From Prevotella sp. (lineage in GTDB: Bacteria > Bacteroidota > Bacteroidia > Bacteroidales > Bacteroidaceae): a DNA stretch of 40,582 nt. The first letter of the stretch is position 1. Each line of letters begins with the position of its first letter. Location of the stretch: assembly GCA_022773825.1 (NCBI GenBank), contig JALFOF010000022.1, forward strand, positions 1 through 40,582, given 5' to 3'. Below, in pieces: positions 31,394 through 40,540 of this stretch. Both the position numbers and the translations under genes were made by a program. The notes below the pieces were generated by a model. The model saw only the letters and a list, made by a program, of their open reading frames with translations, did not search any database and had not been told where the DNA came from.

Positions 31394-32521
31394 ATGAGAT
31401 TTACACTATCTTCTTCTGCTTTAAGCAGCAAACTCGCCACCCTTGCGAAAGTCATTAACTCAAAAAATTCACTTTCTATACTCGACAGTTTCCTTTTTGA
31501 GGTGAAAGAGGGAAAGCTGACGCTGACCGCCAGCGACAACGCCAACATGATGAAATGTGTCGTGGAACTCATAGAATGTGACGGCGAGGGCGCCTTCTGC
31601 GTACCCAACCGCATCATACTCACCGCGGTAAAAGAATTGGCGGAACAGCCGCTGACATTCGAAGTAAACACTGATGACAACAGCATAAGGATGCTATATC
31701 AGAACGGTAACTACCGCATAGTGGGACAAAGCGCGGACGAATACCCCATACCACAGTCGCTGGAGGGACAATACACTGAGACCACGCTGACAGCCGGAGC
31801 ACTGGCTGAGAACATACAACGCACGCTGTTTGCCACCGCCAACGATGAGTTGCGCATGATAATGAACGGCATTTACTTCGACTTAAAGGAGGATTGCCTC
31901 AACATAGTGGCGAGCGACGGGCACAAAATGGTGCGCAACACGCTGTTTGCCTGCAAGACAGAGGTGCCCGCGGCGTTCATACTGCCGAAGAAGCCGGCAG
32001 GGTTGCTGCGCAGCGTGCTATCAATAGGCGATGAAGAAACGGTGACAATAAAGTTCAACAGCAACAACGCCGAGATTGTATTTCCCGGCGGCATCTTATC
32101 TTGCAGGCTCATAGAGGGACGTTACCCTAACTACGCTTCAGTGATACCACAGGACAACCCGAACGTAATGACGGCTGACCGTAAAGCACTGATGAGCGCA
32201 CTGCGGCGCGTGATACCATTCGCCAGCGAGAGCACACAACTGATAAAACTGCGCTTAAGCCTCAACAACATCGAACTAAACTCCGAGGACATAGACTTCG
32301 CTACAAGTGCTTACGAGGATGTGGCGTGCGAATACAACGGCGCACAGATGAGCATAGGCTTCAAGGGCTCCACGCTGTTTGAGATACTGAACAACATTGA
32401 AAGCGAGGAAGTGGTGATAGAACTTGCCGACCCAAGCCGCGCTGGTGTGATAAAGCCAAGCGAACAGCCCGAGGGGGAGGACGTCCTGATGCTTATAATG
32501 CCTATGCTACTGAACGAGTAA
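31394..32521 (+). CDS. dnaN: DNA polymerase III beta sliding clamp
   Basis: The ring-forming processivity factor of replication tethers polymerase and repair proteins to DNA. The start at 31394 gives 375 residues beginning MRFTLSSSALSSKLATLAKVI, the normal N-terminus; the 33-codon in-frame extension contains the promoter. Three clamp domains are recognisable: FLFEVKEGKLTLTASDNANMM, the second beginning TLTAGALAENIQRTLFATANDELRMIMNGIYF, and the third with VIPFASESTQLIKLRLS. The end, EDVLMLIMPMLLNE, is the typical M-P-M-L C-terminus. It heads a plus-strand series of replication and repair genes and diverges from DUF3127. Confidence 0.96.
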   Translation: MRFTLSSSALSSKLATLAKVINSKNSLSILDSFLFEVKEGKLTLTASDNANMMKCVVELIECDGEGAFCVPNRIILTAVKELAEQPLTFEVNTDDNSIRMLYQNGNYRIVGQSADEYPIPQSLEGQYTETTLTAGALAENIQRTLFATANDELRMIMNGIYFDLKEDCLNIVASDGHKMVRNTLFACKTEVPAAFILPKKPAGLLRSVLSIGDEETVTIKFNSNNAEIVFPGGILSCRLIEGRYPNYASVIPQDNPNVMTADRKALMSALRRVIPFASESTQLIKLRLSLNNIELNSEDIDFATSAYEDVACEYNGAQMSIGFKGSTLFEILNNIESEEVVIELADPSRAGVIKPSEQPEGEDVLMLIMPMLLNE

Positions 32522-32598
32522 ACGGGCAATCACACCTGCCAAGACAGCATGACAAAAATCAATAGTCGCCAACAAACAACATAATCCACCAAAACAAA

Positions 32599-32642
32599 CC
32601 ATCCTGCCCGCCTAACATAAAAGGCGGACAGGATGGGATTTT
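32599..32642 (+). terminator. Hairpin with T-tail between dnaN and the exonuclease gene
   Basis: CCATCCTGCCCGCCT (32599-32613) pairs with AGGCGGACAGGATGG (32622-32636) with one mismatch, followed by GATTTT. It ends 10 nt before the next ATG. That spacing leaves no room for a promoter, so it may act as a partial terminator or attenuator lowering expression downstream of dnaN. Confidence 0.65.
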
Positions 32643-32651
32643 AACTAAGAT

Positions 32652-33509
32652 ATGAAACTCAACCTCACCAAACCTCTCATAATATTCGACCTTGAAACGA
32701 CGGGTCTCGACATTGCAAAGGACAGTATCATACAGATAAGTTACATCAAAGTGTCACCAAACGGCAACGAGGAACGCAAAAACATCTTCGTGAACCCAGG
32801 AAAACCGATACCATACGAAGTAACGGAACTGACGCATATAACCGACGATATGGTGAAAGACGCACCGATGTTCAAGGCTATTGCCAACACATTAGCAGAG
32901 GACTTTAAGGGCTGCGACTTCGCCGGGTTCAACTCCAACGGCTTCGACATCCCGATGCTGGCAGAGGAGTTCTTAAGGGCGGGGGTATCTTTCGACTTCT
33001 CAAACGCACGCATGATAGACGCGTGCACCATATTTATGAGGATGGAACGCAGGAACCTTGCCGCGGCGTACAAGTTCTACTGCGGAAGAAAAATGGAGGA
33101 TGACTTCCAAGCGCACCTCGCCAATGAAGACACGGAGGCAACATACCGCGTGCTGCAAGGGCAGTTGGATATGTATGAACCGGGTAGGCAGGAGGAAGAA
33201 GAGCGGCAACTGCCCAACGACATGAACGCGCTGCATGCCTTCTGCAACCAAAGGAAGAACGTGGACTTCGCCGGGAAGATAATATGGGGACCTGTGCCCG
33301 GACCTGACGGTAAGCCGCTGCTGAACGCTGATGGAACGGAAAGGGTGCAGGAAATCTTCAACTTCGGGAAATACAAGGGATGGCCTGTGAAGAACGTGTT
33401 GCACAGAGACCCCGGCTATTTCAGTTGGATGCTGGCAGGGGACTTCGCGTTGGAGACGAAACAGGCGCTGACAAGGATAAGGCTGCGAGAGGCGCAGATG
33501 CTGAAATAA
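32652..33509 (+). CDS. DEDDh 3'-5' exonuclease, DnaQ/epsilon-like
   Basis: The protein has 285 residues. The exonuclease core has all acidic residues: D13 and E15 in IIFDLETTGLD, D99 in FNSNGFDIPML, H155 and D160 in QAHLANEDTEATYRVL. A second domain from about residue 237 (FNFGKYKGWPVKNVLHRDPGYFSWML) is the small DUF3820/ExoX C-terminal type found behind bacterial DnaQ-like exonucleases. There is no clamp-binding motif that I can be sure of. Position directly behind dnaN suggests a role in proofreading or repair-associated trimming. It may be a proofreading subunit or an exonuclease X-like repair enzyme. Confidence 0.87.
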   Translation: MKLNLTKPLIIFDLETTGLDIAKDSIIQISYIKVSPNGNEERKNIFVNPGKPIPYEVTELTHITDDMVKDAPMFKAIANTLAEDFKGCDFAGFNSNGFDIPMLAEEFLRAGVSFDFSNARMIDACTIFMRMERRNLAAAYKFYCGRKMEDDFQAHLANEDTEATYRVLQGQLDMYEPGRQEEEERQLPNDMNALHAFCNQRKNVDFAGKIIWGPVPGPDGKPLLNADGTERVQEIFNFGKYKGWPVKNVLHRDPGYFSWMLAGDFALETKQALTRIRLREAQMLK

Positions 33510-33528
33510 AAGGATAAAGAAGCAGAAT

Positions 33529-34455
33529 ATGGCAGGAGCGAGGAAACACATACAGCGGCTGCTGCTCATGGTTTGCATACCATGGGCGGCGGTATCGCAT
33601 ACCATTGCCCAGGAATTGCAGGCGAAGGTGAACATAAACCACTCGCAGATACAGGGAACGGAGGAATCGGTGTTTACGGAACTGAAGGACAAACTGGAGG
33701 AATTCGTTAACAGCCAGCAATGGACTTCACTGCAGTTCATGGAGCAGGAACGCATATCGTGCAGTTTCAACATCACCGTAAAGGAATACAAACGCGATGA
33801 GGGGACGTGGGGATGTTCCTGCATGATACAGGCAAACAGGCCCGTGTACAACTCCTCGTACAACACTGTGTTCTACCAATATCAGGACAACGACTTCACA
33901 TTCACGTACAACCAGTTTGACAAGATAGAGTTCAATCCTGACATGATAGACAACCAACTGACGGCTCTCTTTGCCTACTACGCTTATCTCATAATAGGTA
34001 TTGACCTCGACACCTTCGCCCCCAAAGGAGGAGAAGATGTGCTGCAACGGTGCATGAACCTGACAAACAACGCGCAAAACCTAAACTACCCGGGGTGGAA
34101 CGCATACGACAGCAACAAAAACAGGTTCGCATTCATCAACGACTACCTTGAAGGAGCAATGGAACCTTTCCGCCAGTTACAGTACGACTACTACCGTAAG
34201 GGACTGGACGAGATGGCTAACAACGCGGAAAGAGGCAGAACGGAAATCTCAACCGCCATACAAGAGAGGTTGGAAAAGGCTCACAAAGACCGACCAATGA
34301 GCCTTGTGCCGCAGATATGGACGGACTACAAGAAGGACGAACTGGCGAATATATACAAGGGGAAAGGAACACAAAAGGAGAAAGAGGCTGTATATAACGT
34401 GCTGTTCTCTATCAACCCGTCACAAAGCAACTCCTGGAACAAGATTAAAGAATAA
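33529..34455 (+). CDS. DUF4835 exported protein, possible type IX secretion component
   Basis: The 308-residue precursor has a signal peptide (cut probably after SHTIAQ). It begins ELQAKVNINHSQIQGTEESVFTELKDKLEEFVNSQQWT, the recognisable DUF4835 opening, followed by ISCSFNITVKEY, YNTVFYQYQDNDFTFTYNQFDKIEFN and LTALFAYYAYLIIGIDLDTFAPKGGE. The family is restricted to Bacteroidota and is usually encoded next to recN, as here. I recall it being named PorD, linked to type IX secretion, but I hold that only moderately. Its stop codon directly abuts the recN ATG with no intervening base, so translation of the two is probably coupled. Confidence 0.82.
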   Translation: MAGARKHIQRLLLMVCIPWAAVSHTIAQELQAKVNINHSQIQGTEESVFTELKDKLEEFVNSQQWTSLQFMEQERISCSFNITVKEYKRDEGTWGCSCMIQANRPVYNSSYNTVFYQYQDNDFTFTYNQFDKIEFNPDMIDNQLTALFAYYAYLIIGIDLDTFAPKGGEDVLQRCMNLTNNAQNLNYPGWNAYDSNKNRFAFINDYLEGAMEPFRQLQYDYYRKGLDEMANNAERGRTEISTAIQERLEKAHKDRPMSLVPQIWTDYKKDELANIYKGKGTQKEKEAVYNVLFSINPSQSNSWNKIKE

Positions 34456-36114
34456 ATGCTTAAACACCTTTATATAAAGAACTACGCACTGATAGACGTG
34501 CTCGACATCGACTTTGCCACGGGGTTCTCCGTGATAACAGGCGAAACAGGCGCGGGAAAGAGTATCATACTCGGCGCCATCGGGCTGCTACTGGGGCAGC
34601 GCGCTGACTCAAAGGCAGTGAAGACAAACACGCAGAAATGCACCATAGAAGCGCGTTTCGACATATCACGATATGGGTTAAAGGCGTGGTTTGAAGACAA
34701 TGACCTCGACTGCGATGAGGACGAGTGCATCATAAGGCGCGAGCTGACAGCGGCAGGCAAGAGCAGGGCCTTCATAAACGATACGCCAACATCGCTGCAA
34801 CTGATGCGTGAACTGGGGGAGATGCTGGTGGACGTCCACTCGCAACACCAGAATCTGTTGTTACAAAAAGAGGATTTTCAAGTCAATGTGCTTGACATCA
34901 TAGCCGACAACGGTAAGCAGAAAGAGGCATACAGCAAGGCATTCGCAGCATACCGCAAGGCTGAAAACGACTTGAAAGCAATGCGAGAACAGATTAGTCT
35001 GACACGAGAGAACGAAGAGTTTATGCGCTTCCAGCTAAACGAACTTGCCAATGCTGACCTCAAAGAGGACGAGCAAGAGGCGCTGGAGCAGGAACAAGAG
35101 GCTGCTACACATACGGAAGACATAAAGACTATACTGTTTGAGACAAACACAATACTTAACGATGAGAACAGCGGAGCACTGGCCGCGCTATATCTGGCAA
35201 ACCAGAAACTGGAGTCGGCGGCAAGGCTTTACCCTGCGATAAAAGACTTGTCGGAACGCATGAGCTCATCGTTCATAGAGCTAAAGGACATCGCGCAGGA
35301 GACGGAGGCGGTGGCGGAAGACATTGACTTCAACCCTGAACGTCTGGCTTTCATCAACGAAAGACTCGATACCATATACTCCTTACAGCGCAAATTCCAC
35401 AAAAACACGATAGCAGAACTGATAGAAGAACAGCGGAATTTGCAGGAAGCGATAGACAATATCGACAATAGCGACACCGCACTTGCCGACCTTGAAGCCG
35501 CAACAGAGAAGGCTCTGCTTGACGCCAAGGCAAAGGCAGACAAGCTAACGGAGACAAGGCAGAAGACTACCGCCAAGGTGGAGAAGGCTATACGCGGCAG
35601 CCTCGAAGCACTCGGCATGCCCAACGTGGAGTTCAAAATAGAGATAACGAAGGACGAGCTGTCAGCGAAAGGACAGGACAGGGTGGCATTCCTCTTCTCC
35701 GCAAACAAGGGAATGGCACCACGCCCCGTAGCGCAGGTAGCGTCAGGAGGTGAGATTGCCCGACTGATGCTGTCGCTGAAAGCATTGATAAGCGGAGCCG
35801 TGAAACTCCCAACGATAATCTTTGACGAGATAGACACTGGCGTAAGCGGACGTGTAGCAGAGAAGATGGCGGACATAATGCGGCAGATGGGCAACGCCGA
35901 CAGGCAGGTAATAAGCATCACACACCTTCCCCAGATTGCGGCATTGGGCACACATCACTACAAAGTGGAGAAGCATGACACGCAGGAAGGCACAACGTCT
36001 GTCATGCGCCAGCTGGCAGATGATGAGCGCATCAACGAGATAGCACAGATGCTCAGCGGCTCAGACATAACGGAAGCAGCACGGACTAACGCCAAGGCAC
36101 TGTTGAAAATGTAA
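34456..36114 (+). CDS. recN: DNA repair ATPase RecN
   Basis: This SMC-like protein acts in double-strand break repair, and its 552 residues are normal length. Walker A is GETGAGKS (29-36) after the typical LKHLYIKNYALID opening. A long coiled coil fills the middle (charged heptads around 155-215 and 300-375). The ABC signature is VASGGEIARLMLSLKAL and Walker B is PTIIFDEIDTGVSG, then ISITHLPQIAALGTHHYKVEK. All catalytic elements are intact. It follows DUF4835 with zero spacing and precedes the pseudo-protease gene by 29 nt. Confidence 0.96.
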   Translation: MLKHLYIKNYALIDVLDIDFATGFSVITGETGAGKSIILGAIGLLLGQRADSKAVKTNTQKCTIEARFDISRYGLKAWFEDNDLDCDEDECIIRRELTAAGKSRAFINDTPTSLQLMRELGEMLVDVHSQHQNLLLQKEDFQVNVLDIIADNGKQKEAYSKAFAAYRKAENDLKAMREQISLTRENEEFMRFQLNELANADLKEDEQEALEQEQEAATHTEDIKTILFETNTILNDENSGALAALYLANQKLESAARLYPAIKDLSERMSSSFIELKDIAQETEAVAEDIDFNPERLAFINERLDTIYSLQRKFHKNTIAELIEEQRNLQEAIDNIDNSDTALADLEAATEKALLDAKAKADKLTETRQKTTAKVEKAIRGSLEALGMPNVEFKIEITKDELSAKGQDRVAFLFSANKGMAPRPVAQVASGGEIARLMLSLKALISGAVKLPTIIFDEIDTGVSGRVAEKMADIMRQMGNADRQVISITHLPQIAALGTHHYKVEKHDTQEGTTSVMRQLADDERINEIAQMLSGSDITEAARTNAKALLKM

Positions 36115-36143
36115 CAGAAAAACTCAAGAACTATATTGGAAAG

Positions 36144-37634
36144 ATGAAGAGATTATACACCTTATTATATATATTAGCAACGGTAATGCCCATCTTCGCA
36201 CAGCCTTCCGCTGTAAAAAAAGCGGCGAAAGGCGTGCTAAAAGTAACGACATTCAAGGCCGACGGCACATTGATGGCAACAGGATACGGTGCCTTTATTG
36301 ACGAGAACGGCACGGCAATAGCAGCTTGGACGCCCTTCATCGGTGCGTCAACGGCTGTCGTTATCGACGGTCAAGGGAAGAAATACGATGTCGATTGCAT
36401 CTACGGAGCAAGCGAGATATACGACATTGCGAGACTGAAAGTGAAGAAAGAAGATAAGGCCCCCATATACCCCATAACCATAGAGCAAGGGCAGCAGACC
36501 GTCGGGGCGGATGCATGGTTCGTCAATTACGATGTGAAAGCACCGCTGTTCACCAAGACCTCACCAGCTAAAGTAGAGACATTCATGGGCAATCTGCCCT
36601 ACTATATCATAGAACAAGAGGACGGAGCCATTACCGACAGACACACGGGAAGCCCTTTCCTCAATGCCAAAGGCGAACTGATGGGACTGACAAAGACGAG
36701 TACCACACGCACAGACCTATACGTGGCAAGCGCGCGTTTCGCGCTGACGCTGCAACCATCAGCCCTGTCTGCCAACGACAACACGCTGCGCCGCACAGGC
36801 ATACGCATAGCCCTGCCCACGGATTACAATCAGGCTTTGCTCGCAATGATGATAGCATCACAACGCAATGACAGCGTGAACTATCCTGCCACGGTAGAGG
36901 ATTTCATCACAATGTTTCCCGACAAAGAAGACGGTTACGAGTATAAAGCAACCATATTAACCGACAGGAGGAACTTTGCGGAAGCGGAGACAGCCATGCA
37001 GAAAGCCATAGAAACAAGCACAACGAAAGACAACGCACACTACTTCTACGCCAAACTGATATACAACAAGGAGCTTGCCATGCCCGATGTGCCATACGCT
37101 AACTGGTCGCTCGACAAGGCATTGGCAGAGGCTGACGCCGCCATCGCCGCCAACCCTCTCCCACTCTACCGTGTGATGAAAGGTCAAATTCTGTTCTCGC
37201 AGACAAAATACCAAGAGGCTTTTGGTGAGTTCAATGAGGCGAACAAGACAGAACCTCGCAACGCCGAAGTGTACTACTACTCTTATCAATGCCTCCGCAA
37301 CATGAAGGCAGAGCGCGCACAGCAACTGGAAATGCTCGACAGCGCCATAGTTCTCGCACCGAAACAGTTGCTATACCTGTCAGAGAAAGCTCTGCTACTA
37401 ATGAAAATGAACCGTGCCAGCGATGCCATTGCCGTGGCACAGCAGGCCATCACCATCGCACCCCAGTACGCTGAGGGGCACGGACTGCTCGGTCTGGCGC
37501 TCTGCATGACAGGCAACAAGCCCACAGGCATAGCGGAACTGAAACGCGCAAAGGCACTGGGCTACCCACAGGCGGATGCCTTCCTCGCCACTTACGACAA
37601 GGCGGAAACGCCTGACACCAAGAAAAAGAAATAA
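36144..37634 (+). CDS. Exported degenerate trypsin-like (HtrA-type) domain fused to TPR repeats
   Basis: The 496-residue protein has a signal peptide ([20 protein letters not shown]). Residues about 22-215 read as a chymotrypsin-fold serine protease: [41 protein letters not shown] and [21 protein letters not shown]. The aspartate is kept (D94), but the histidine position is W62-T63-P64 and the serine position is T168 in place of GNSGG, so proteolysis is unlikely. Residues about 255-490 carry tetratricopeptide-like repeats ([62 protein letters not shown]). It is probably a periplasmic binding scaffold. Role unknown; it sits between recN and engB. Confidence 0.72.
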   Translation: MKRLYTLLYILATVMPIFAQPSAVKKAAKGVLKVTTFKADGTLMATGYGAFIDENGTAIAAWTPFIGASTAVVIDGQGKKYDVDCIYGASEIYDIARLKVKKEDKAPIYPITIEQGQQTVGADAWFVNYDVKAPLFTKTSPAKVETFMGNLPYYIIEQEDGAITDRHTGSPFLNAKGELMGLTKTSTTRTDLYVASARFALTLQPSALSANDNTLRRTGIRIALPTDYNQALLAMMIASQRNDSVNYPATVEDFITMFPDKEDGYEYKATILTDRRNFAEAETAMQKAIETSTTKDNAHYFYAKLIYNKELAMPDVPYANWSLDKALAEADAAIAANPLPLYRVMKGQILFSQTKYQEAFGEFNEANKTEPRNAEVYYYSYQCLRNMKAERAQQLEMLDSAIVLAPKQLLYLSEKALLLMKMNRASDAIAVAQQAITIAPQYAEGHGLLGLALCMTGNKPTGIAELKRAKALGYPQADAFLATYDKAETPDTKKKK

Positions 37635-37681
37635 GATGGGTAGAACCCACCATAAGATTTACACTCCAAACACCAATTATT

Positions 37682-38269
37682 ATGGATATAAAGAAAGCGG
37701 AATTTACCATAAGTTCAGCGAAACTTTCACAGTGCCCGAAGGACGACAAGGCAGAACTTGCCTTTATAGGGCGAAGCAACGTGGGGAAGTCGAGCCTCAT
37801 AAATATGCTTACCGAGCACAAGGGACTGGCAAAAACGAGTGCCACCCCCGGCAAGACGCTACTCATAAACCACTTCAAAATCAACGATTCCTGGTACATC
37901 GTTGACCTCCCCGGCTATGGCTTTGCCAAGCGTTCCAAGAAGGTACAGGACGAACTGACGAAGATGATAACATCATATATCCTCTATCGCGAACAGCTAT
38001 TAAACGTCTTTCTCCTGATAGACATACGGCACGACCCACAAAAGATAGACATAGAATTCATGGAATGGCTGGGAGAAAACGGCGTTCCCTTCTCCATAGT
38101 CTTCACCAAGGCCGACAAACTCACTGCCGGGAAGGCAAAGGCAAATGTCAACAAATACCTCAATTCACTCCTCAGCACATGGGAAGAACTGCCCCCTCAC
38201 TTCGTGACAAGCGCGGAGAAACGCATAGGAAGGGACGAACTACTTGACTACATAGAAAAGATATTGTAA
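37682..38269 (+). CDS. engB: Ribosome biogenesis GTPase EngB/YsxC (YihA)
   Basis: The 195-residue TRAFAC GTPase is required for assembly of the large ribosomal subunit. All G motifs are present: G1 GRSNVGKS (30-37), G2 around TPGKT, G3 DLPGYG, G4 TKAD and G5 TSAE. The [12 protein letters not shown] and [12 protein letters not shown] segments are specific to this family. Length is typical. The stop and the next gene's ATG overlap by one base (TAATG), indicating coupling to the ABC-F ATPase, another ribosome-associated protein. Confidence 0.95.
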   Translation: MDIKKAEFTISSAKLSQCPKDDKAELAFIGRSNVGKSSLINMLTEHKGLAKTSATPGKTLLINHFKINDSWYIVDLPGYGFAKRSKKVQDELTKMITSYILYREQLLNVFLLIDIRHDPQKIDIEFMEWLGENGVPFSIVFTKADKLTAGKAKANVNKYLNSLLSTWEELPPHFVTSAEKRIGRDELLDYIEKIL

Positions 38270-40092
38270 TGCCTACACCACTACTCGACGTACAGTCCCT
38301 GTCAAAACGCTTCGGCGAAAGAGTCCTTTTCAGCGACATCTCCTTCTCCATTGCCGAAGGGCAGCGTGTCGGTCTCATAGCACAGAACGGCACCGGCAAG
38401 TCCACCCTGCTGTCAATGCTCACCGGCGACGAGCCAGCCGACTCGGGACGCATCATCTACCGCAACGGAATAAAGGTGGGATACCTAAAGCAGGAACCCA
38501 CATTCCCACACGGCGCCACCGTGCTTGAAGCCTGTTTCCACGGCTGCGAGCATGAGGACGACGCGCGGCTCAAGGCGAAACAAATCCTTACGCAACTGAA
38601 AATCACAGACACCGCGCAACCCATATCGCAGCTTAGCGGCGGACAGCAGAAGCGTGTGGCACTGGCGCAGATACTCATATCCAGCCCAGACCTGTTCATC
38701 CTCGACGAGCCCACCAACCATCTCGACCTTGAAATGGTGGAATGGCTTGAAAGTTTCCTGCAACGCGGCAACAAAAGCCTGCTGATGGTAACACACGACC
38801 GTTTCTTCCTCGACAACGTATGCTCCCTCATACTTGAGCTTGACAACAAGACCATCTACCCCTACCGCGGCTCCTACACCTACTATTTAGAGAAAAGGCA
38901 ACAGCGCACCAGCGCCACAATAGCCAACATACAGCACGCCAACAACCTGTATCGGCACGAACTGGAATGGATGCGCCGCCAGCCACAGGCGCGAGGCCAT
39001 AAGGCACGCTACCGCGAGGAAGCCTTCCACGAGCTTGAGAAAGTAGCCAAACAGCGGATAGAAGAACGCCAGGTGCGTCTGAAAGCATCAAACGTGTATA
39101 TCGGTTCCAAGATATTTGAGTGCCAATACGTTTCAAAAGCCTTCCCACCGCGACATGAAGCCAGCGCCGCAGAGGGCAAAGTAATACTCAAAAACTTCTA
39201 CTACAACTTCGCGCGCTACGAGAAGATGGGCATAGTGGGCAACAACGGCACGGGCAAGTCCACCTTCATAAAGCTGCTCCTCGGCTTGGTGCAACCCGAC
39301 GCAGGCAAGTTCGACATCGGCGAGACAGTGAGGTTCGGCTATTTCTCACAAGAAGGCCTCCAGTTCAACGAGCAACAAAAAGTAATCGACGTAGTGCGCG
39401 ACATAGCCGAACACATAAACCTCGGCGACGGACGCAGCTACAGTGCGTCACAGTTCCTGCAGCATTTCCTCTTCTCCCCCGACCAGCAATACGACTATGT
39501 ATATAAACTCTCGGGCGGCGAGAAGCGTAAGCTGTACCTTTGCACCATACTGATGCGCAACCCGAACTTCCTCGTACTCGACGAGCCCACCAACGACCTC
39601 GACATCAAAACCCTCCAGACACTTGAGGAATACCTGCAGGACTTCCCCGGATGCGTCATCGTAGTGAGCCACGACCGCTACTTCATGGACAAAGTAGTGG
39701 ACCACCTGCTCGTCTTCAAAGGCGGCGGAGAGCTCCAGGACTTCCCCGGCAACTACACGCAATACCGCCAATGGAGCAAGCTCCAAACACGGGAAAAGGC
39801 GGAGGAAGCCAAGTCCAAACGGCAGAAAGGCGATGCGGCTGGGAGCAAAGCCACCGCCCAGGGCGGCGACACACGTCGCAGAATGACATACAAAGAGCGC
39901 CTGGAACTCCAGCAAACAGAGAAAGACATCGCCGCCCTTACCAAGGAGAAAGAGGCGATAGAGCAGCAGCTGAGCACTGGCACCATCAGCGTGGAGCAGA
40001 TAACAGAGCTAAGCAAGCGCCTGTCCTCCCTCCTCGCCACACTCGACGCGAAAGAGCTGCGCTGGCTTGAACTCTCAGAGCTGGAAGCATAG
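38269..40092 (+). CDS. ABC-F family ATPase, Uup-like
   Basis: The 607-residue soluble protein has two ABC cassettes and no membrane segments. First cassette: Walker A AQNGTGKS (38-45), signature QLSGGQQKRVALAQ, Walker B LFILDEPTNHLDLEMVEWL. Second cassette: Walker A GNNGTGKS, signature KLSGGEKRKLYLC, Walker B FLVLDEPTNDLDIKTL. A P-site-type linker (ARGHKARYREEAFHELEKVAKQRIE) lies between them, and the C-terminal 90 residues are a charged coiled coil (RMTYKERLELQQTEKDIAALTKEKEAIEQQL) as in Uup. ABC-F proteins act on the ribosome or on branched DNA intermediates. The overlap with engB favours a translational role. Confidence 0.9.
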   Translation: MPTPLLDVQSLSKRFGERVLFSDISFSIAEGQRVGLIAQNGTGKSTLLSMLTGDEPADSGRIIYRNGIKVGYLKQEPTFPHGATVLEACFHGCEHEDDARLKAKQILTQLKITDTAQPISQLSGGQQKRVALAQILISSPDLFILDEPTNHLDLEMVEWLESFLQRGNKSLLMVTHDRFFLDNVCSLILELDNKTIYPYRGSYTYYLEKRQQRTSATIANIQHANNLYRHELEWMRRQPQARGHKARYREEAFHELEKVAKQRIEERQVRLKASNVYIGSKIFECQYVSKAFPPRHEASAAEGKVILKNFYYNFARYEKMGIVGNNGTGKSTFIKLLLGLVQPDAGKFDIGETVRFGYFSQEGLQFNEQQKVIDVVRDIAEHINLGDGRSYSASQFLQHFLFSPDQQYDYVYKLSGGEKRKLYLCTILMRNPNFLVLDEPTNDLDIKTLQTLEEYLQDFPGCVIVVSHDRYFMDKVVDHLLVFKGGGELQDFPGNYTQYRQWSKLQTREKAEEAKSKRQKGDAAGSKATAQGGDTRRRMTYKERLELQQTEKDIAALTKEKEAIEQQLSTGTISVEQITELSKRLSSLLATLDAKELRWLELSELEA

Positions 40093-40111
40093 ACACTGGG
40101 GCAGGGGAACA

Positions 40112-40165
40112 AGAAAAACGACACCGGGCGGCATCCATTTCGGAAATACCCCAATGTCGTTTTCT
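40112..40165. terminator. Bidirectional terminator between the ABC-F gene and tRNA-Met
   Basis: AGAAAAACGACA (40112-40123) pairs with TGTCGTTTTCT (40155-40165) with one bulged A. A T-run follows the stem in both orientations (TCGTTTTCTG on plus, TCGTTTTTCT on minus). It sits 19 nt past the ABC-F stop codon and just beyond the tRNA 3' end, so it can serve both convergent units. Confidence 0.7.
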
Positions 40166-40167
40166 GT

Positions 40168-40243
40168 TGGTTGCGGAGGCTCGACTCGAACGAACGACCT
40201 CCAGGTTATGAGCCTGGCGAGCTACCAACTGCTCCACTCCGCG
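40168..40243 (-). tRNA. tRNA-fMet (initiator, anticodon CAT)
   Basis: The 76-nt minus-strand gene folds fully. The acceptor is CGCGGAG / CTCCGCA with discriminator A and an encoded CCA (40170-40168). The D arm contains AGCAGTTGGTAGCT, the anticodon stem is CCAGG/CCTGG with loop CTCATAA, and the T arm is GTTCG-TTCGAGT-CGAGC. The unpaired first position (C1 opposite A72) is the hallmark of bacterial initiator tRNA, so I call fMet rather than elongator. The anticodon stem lacks the three consecutive G-C pairs usual in initiators, a small oddity. Confidence 0.93.
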
Positions 40244-40266
40244 ATGTTATTTCGTTTTTGCGAGTG

Positions 40267-40297
40267 CAAAGGTACTGCTTTTTCTATTTACCACAAA
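40267..40297 (-). promoter_or_regulatory. Promoter of tRNA-fMet
   Basis: On the minus strand TTTG (40297-40294), 19 nt, then TACCTTTG (40274-40267) match the consensus exactly. The start would be about 15-20 nt before the mature tRNA 5' end. From 40298 to about 40420 nothing else is recognised. Confidence 0.8.
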
Positions 40298-40426
40298 ATA
40301 TTTCAAACAAAATAATGGAAATAGAGCCAAATAATAGATATAAATCAAGAGTATATCTGCACCAGCCCAGAATAATAGCAATCTATGTGTAAACAATCAC
40401 TCATAAACAATGTTCATGTCGAGCGT

Positions 40427-40466
40427 ACAAAAAAGAAGCAGACCATGTCATCACGACATAGCCTGC
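40427..40466 (-). terminator. Intrinsic terminator of the partial outer-membrane protein gene
   Basis: On the minus strand GCAGGCTATGTC (40466-40455) pairs with GACATGGTCTGC (40449-40438), 12 bp including two G-U pairs, followed by TTCTTTTTTG. It lies 74 nt past the stop codon at 40541. Confidence 0.65.
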
Positions 40467-40540
40467 CACATAAATGTAAGATATAAAATTTAAGAACATT
40501 ATTCTTATTATCTCTGAAAAAGATCTAATATCATAATGTT

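Noticed and set aside
33000..33866. 288-codon minus-strand frame across the exonuclease/DUF4835 junction
   Set aside because: It overlaps two well-supported genes, and its translation is low-complexity Cys/Leu/Phe without family features.
40171..40392. 73-codon plus-strand frame over the tRNA
   Set aside because: It runs antisense through tRNA-fMet and its promoter.
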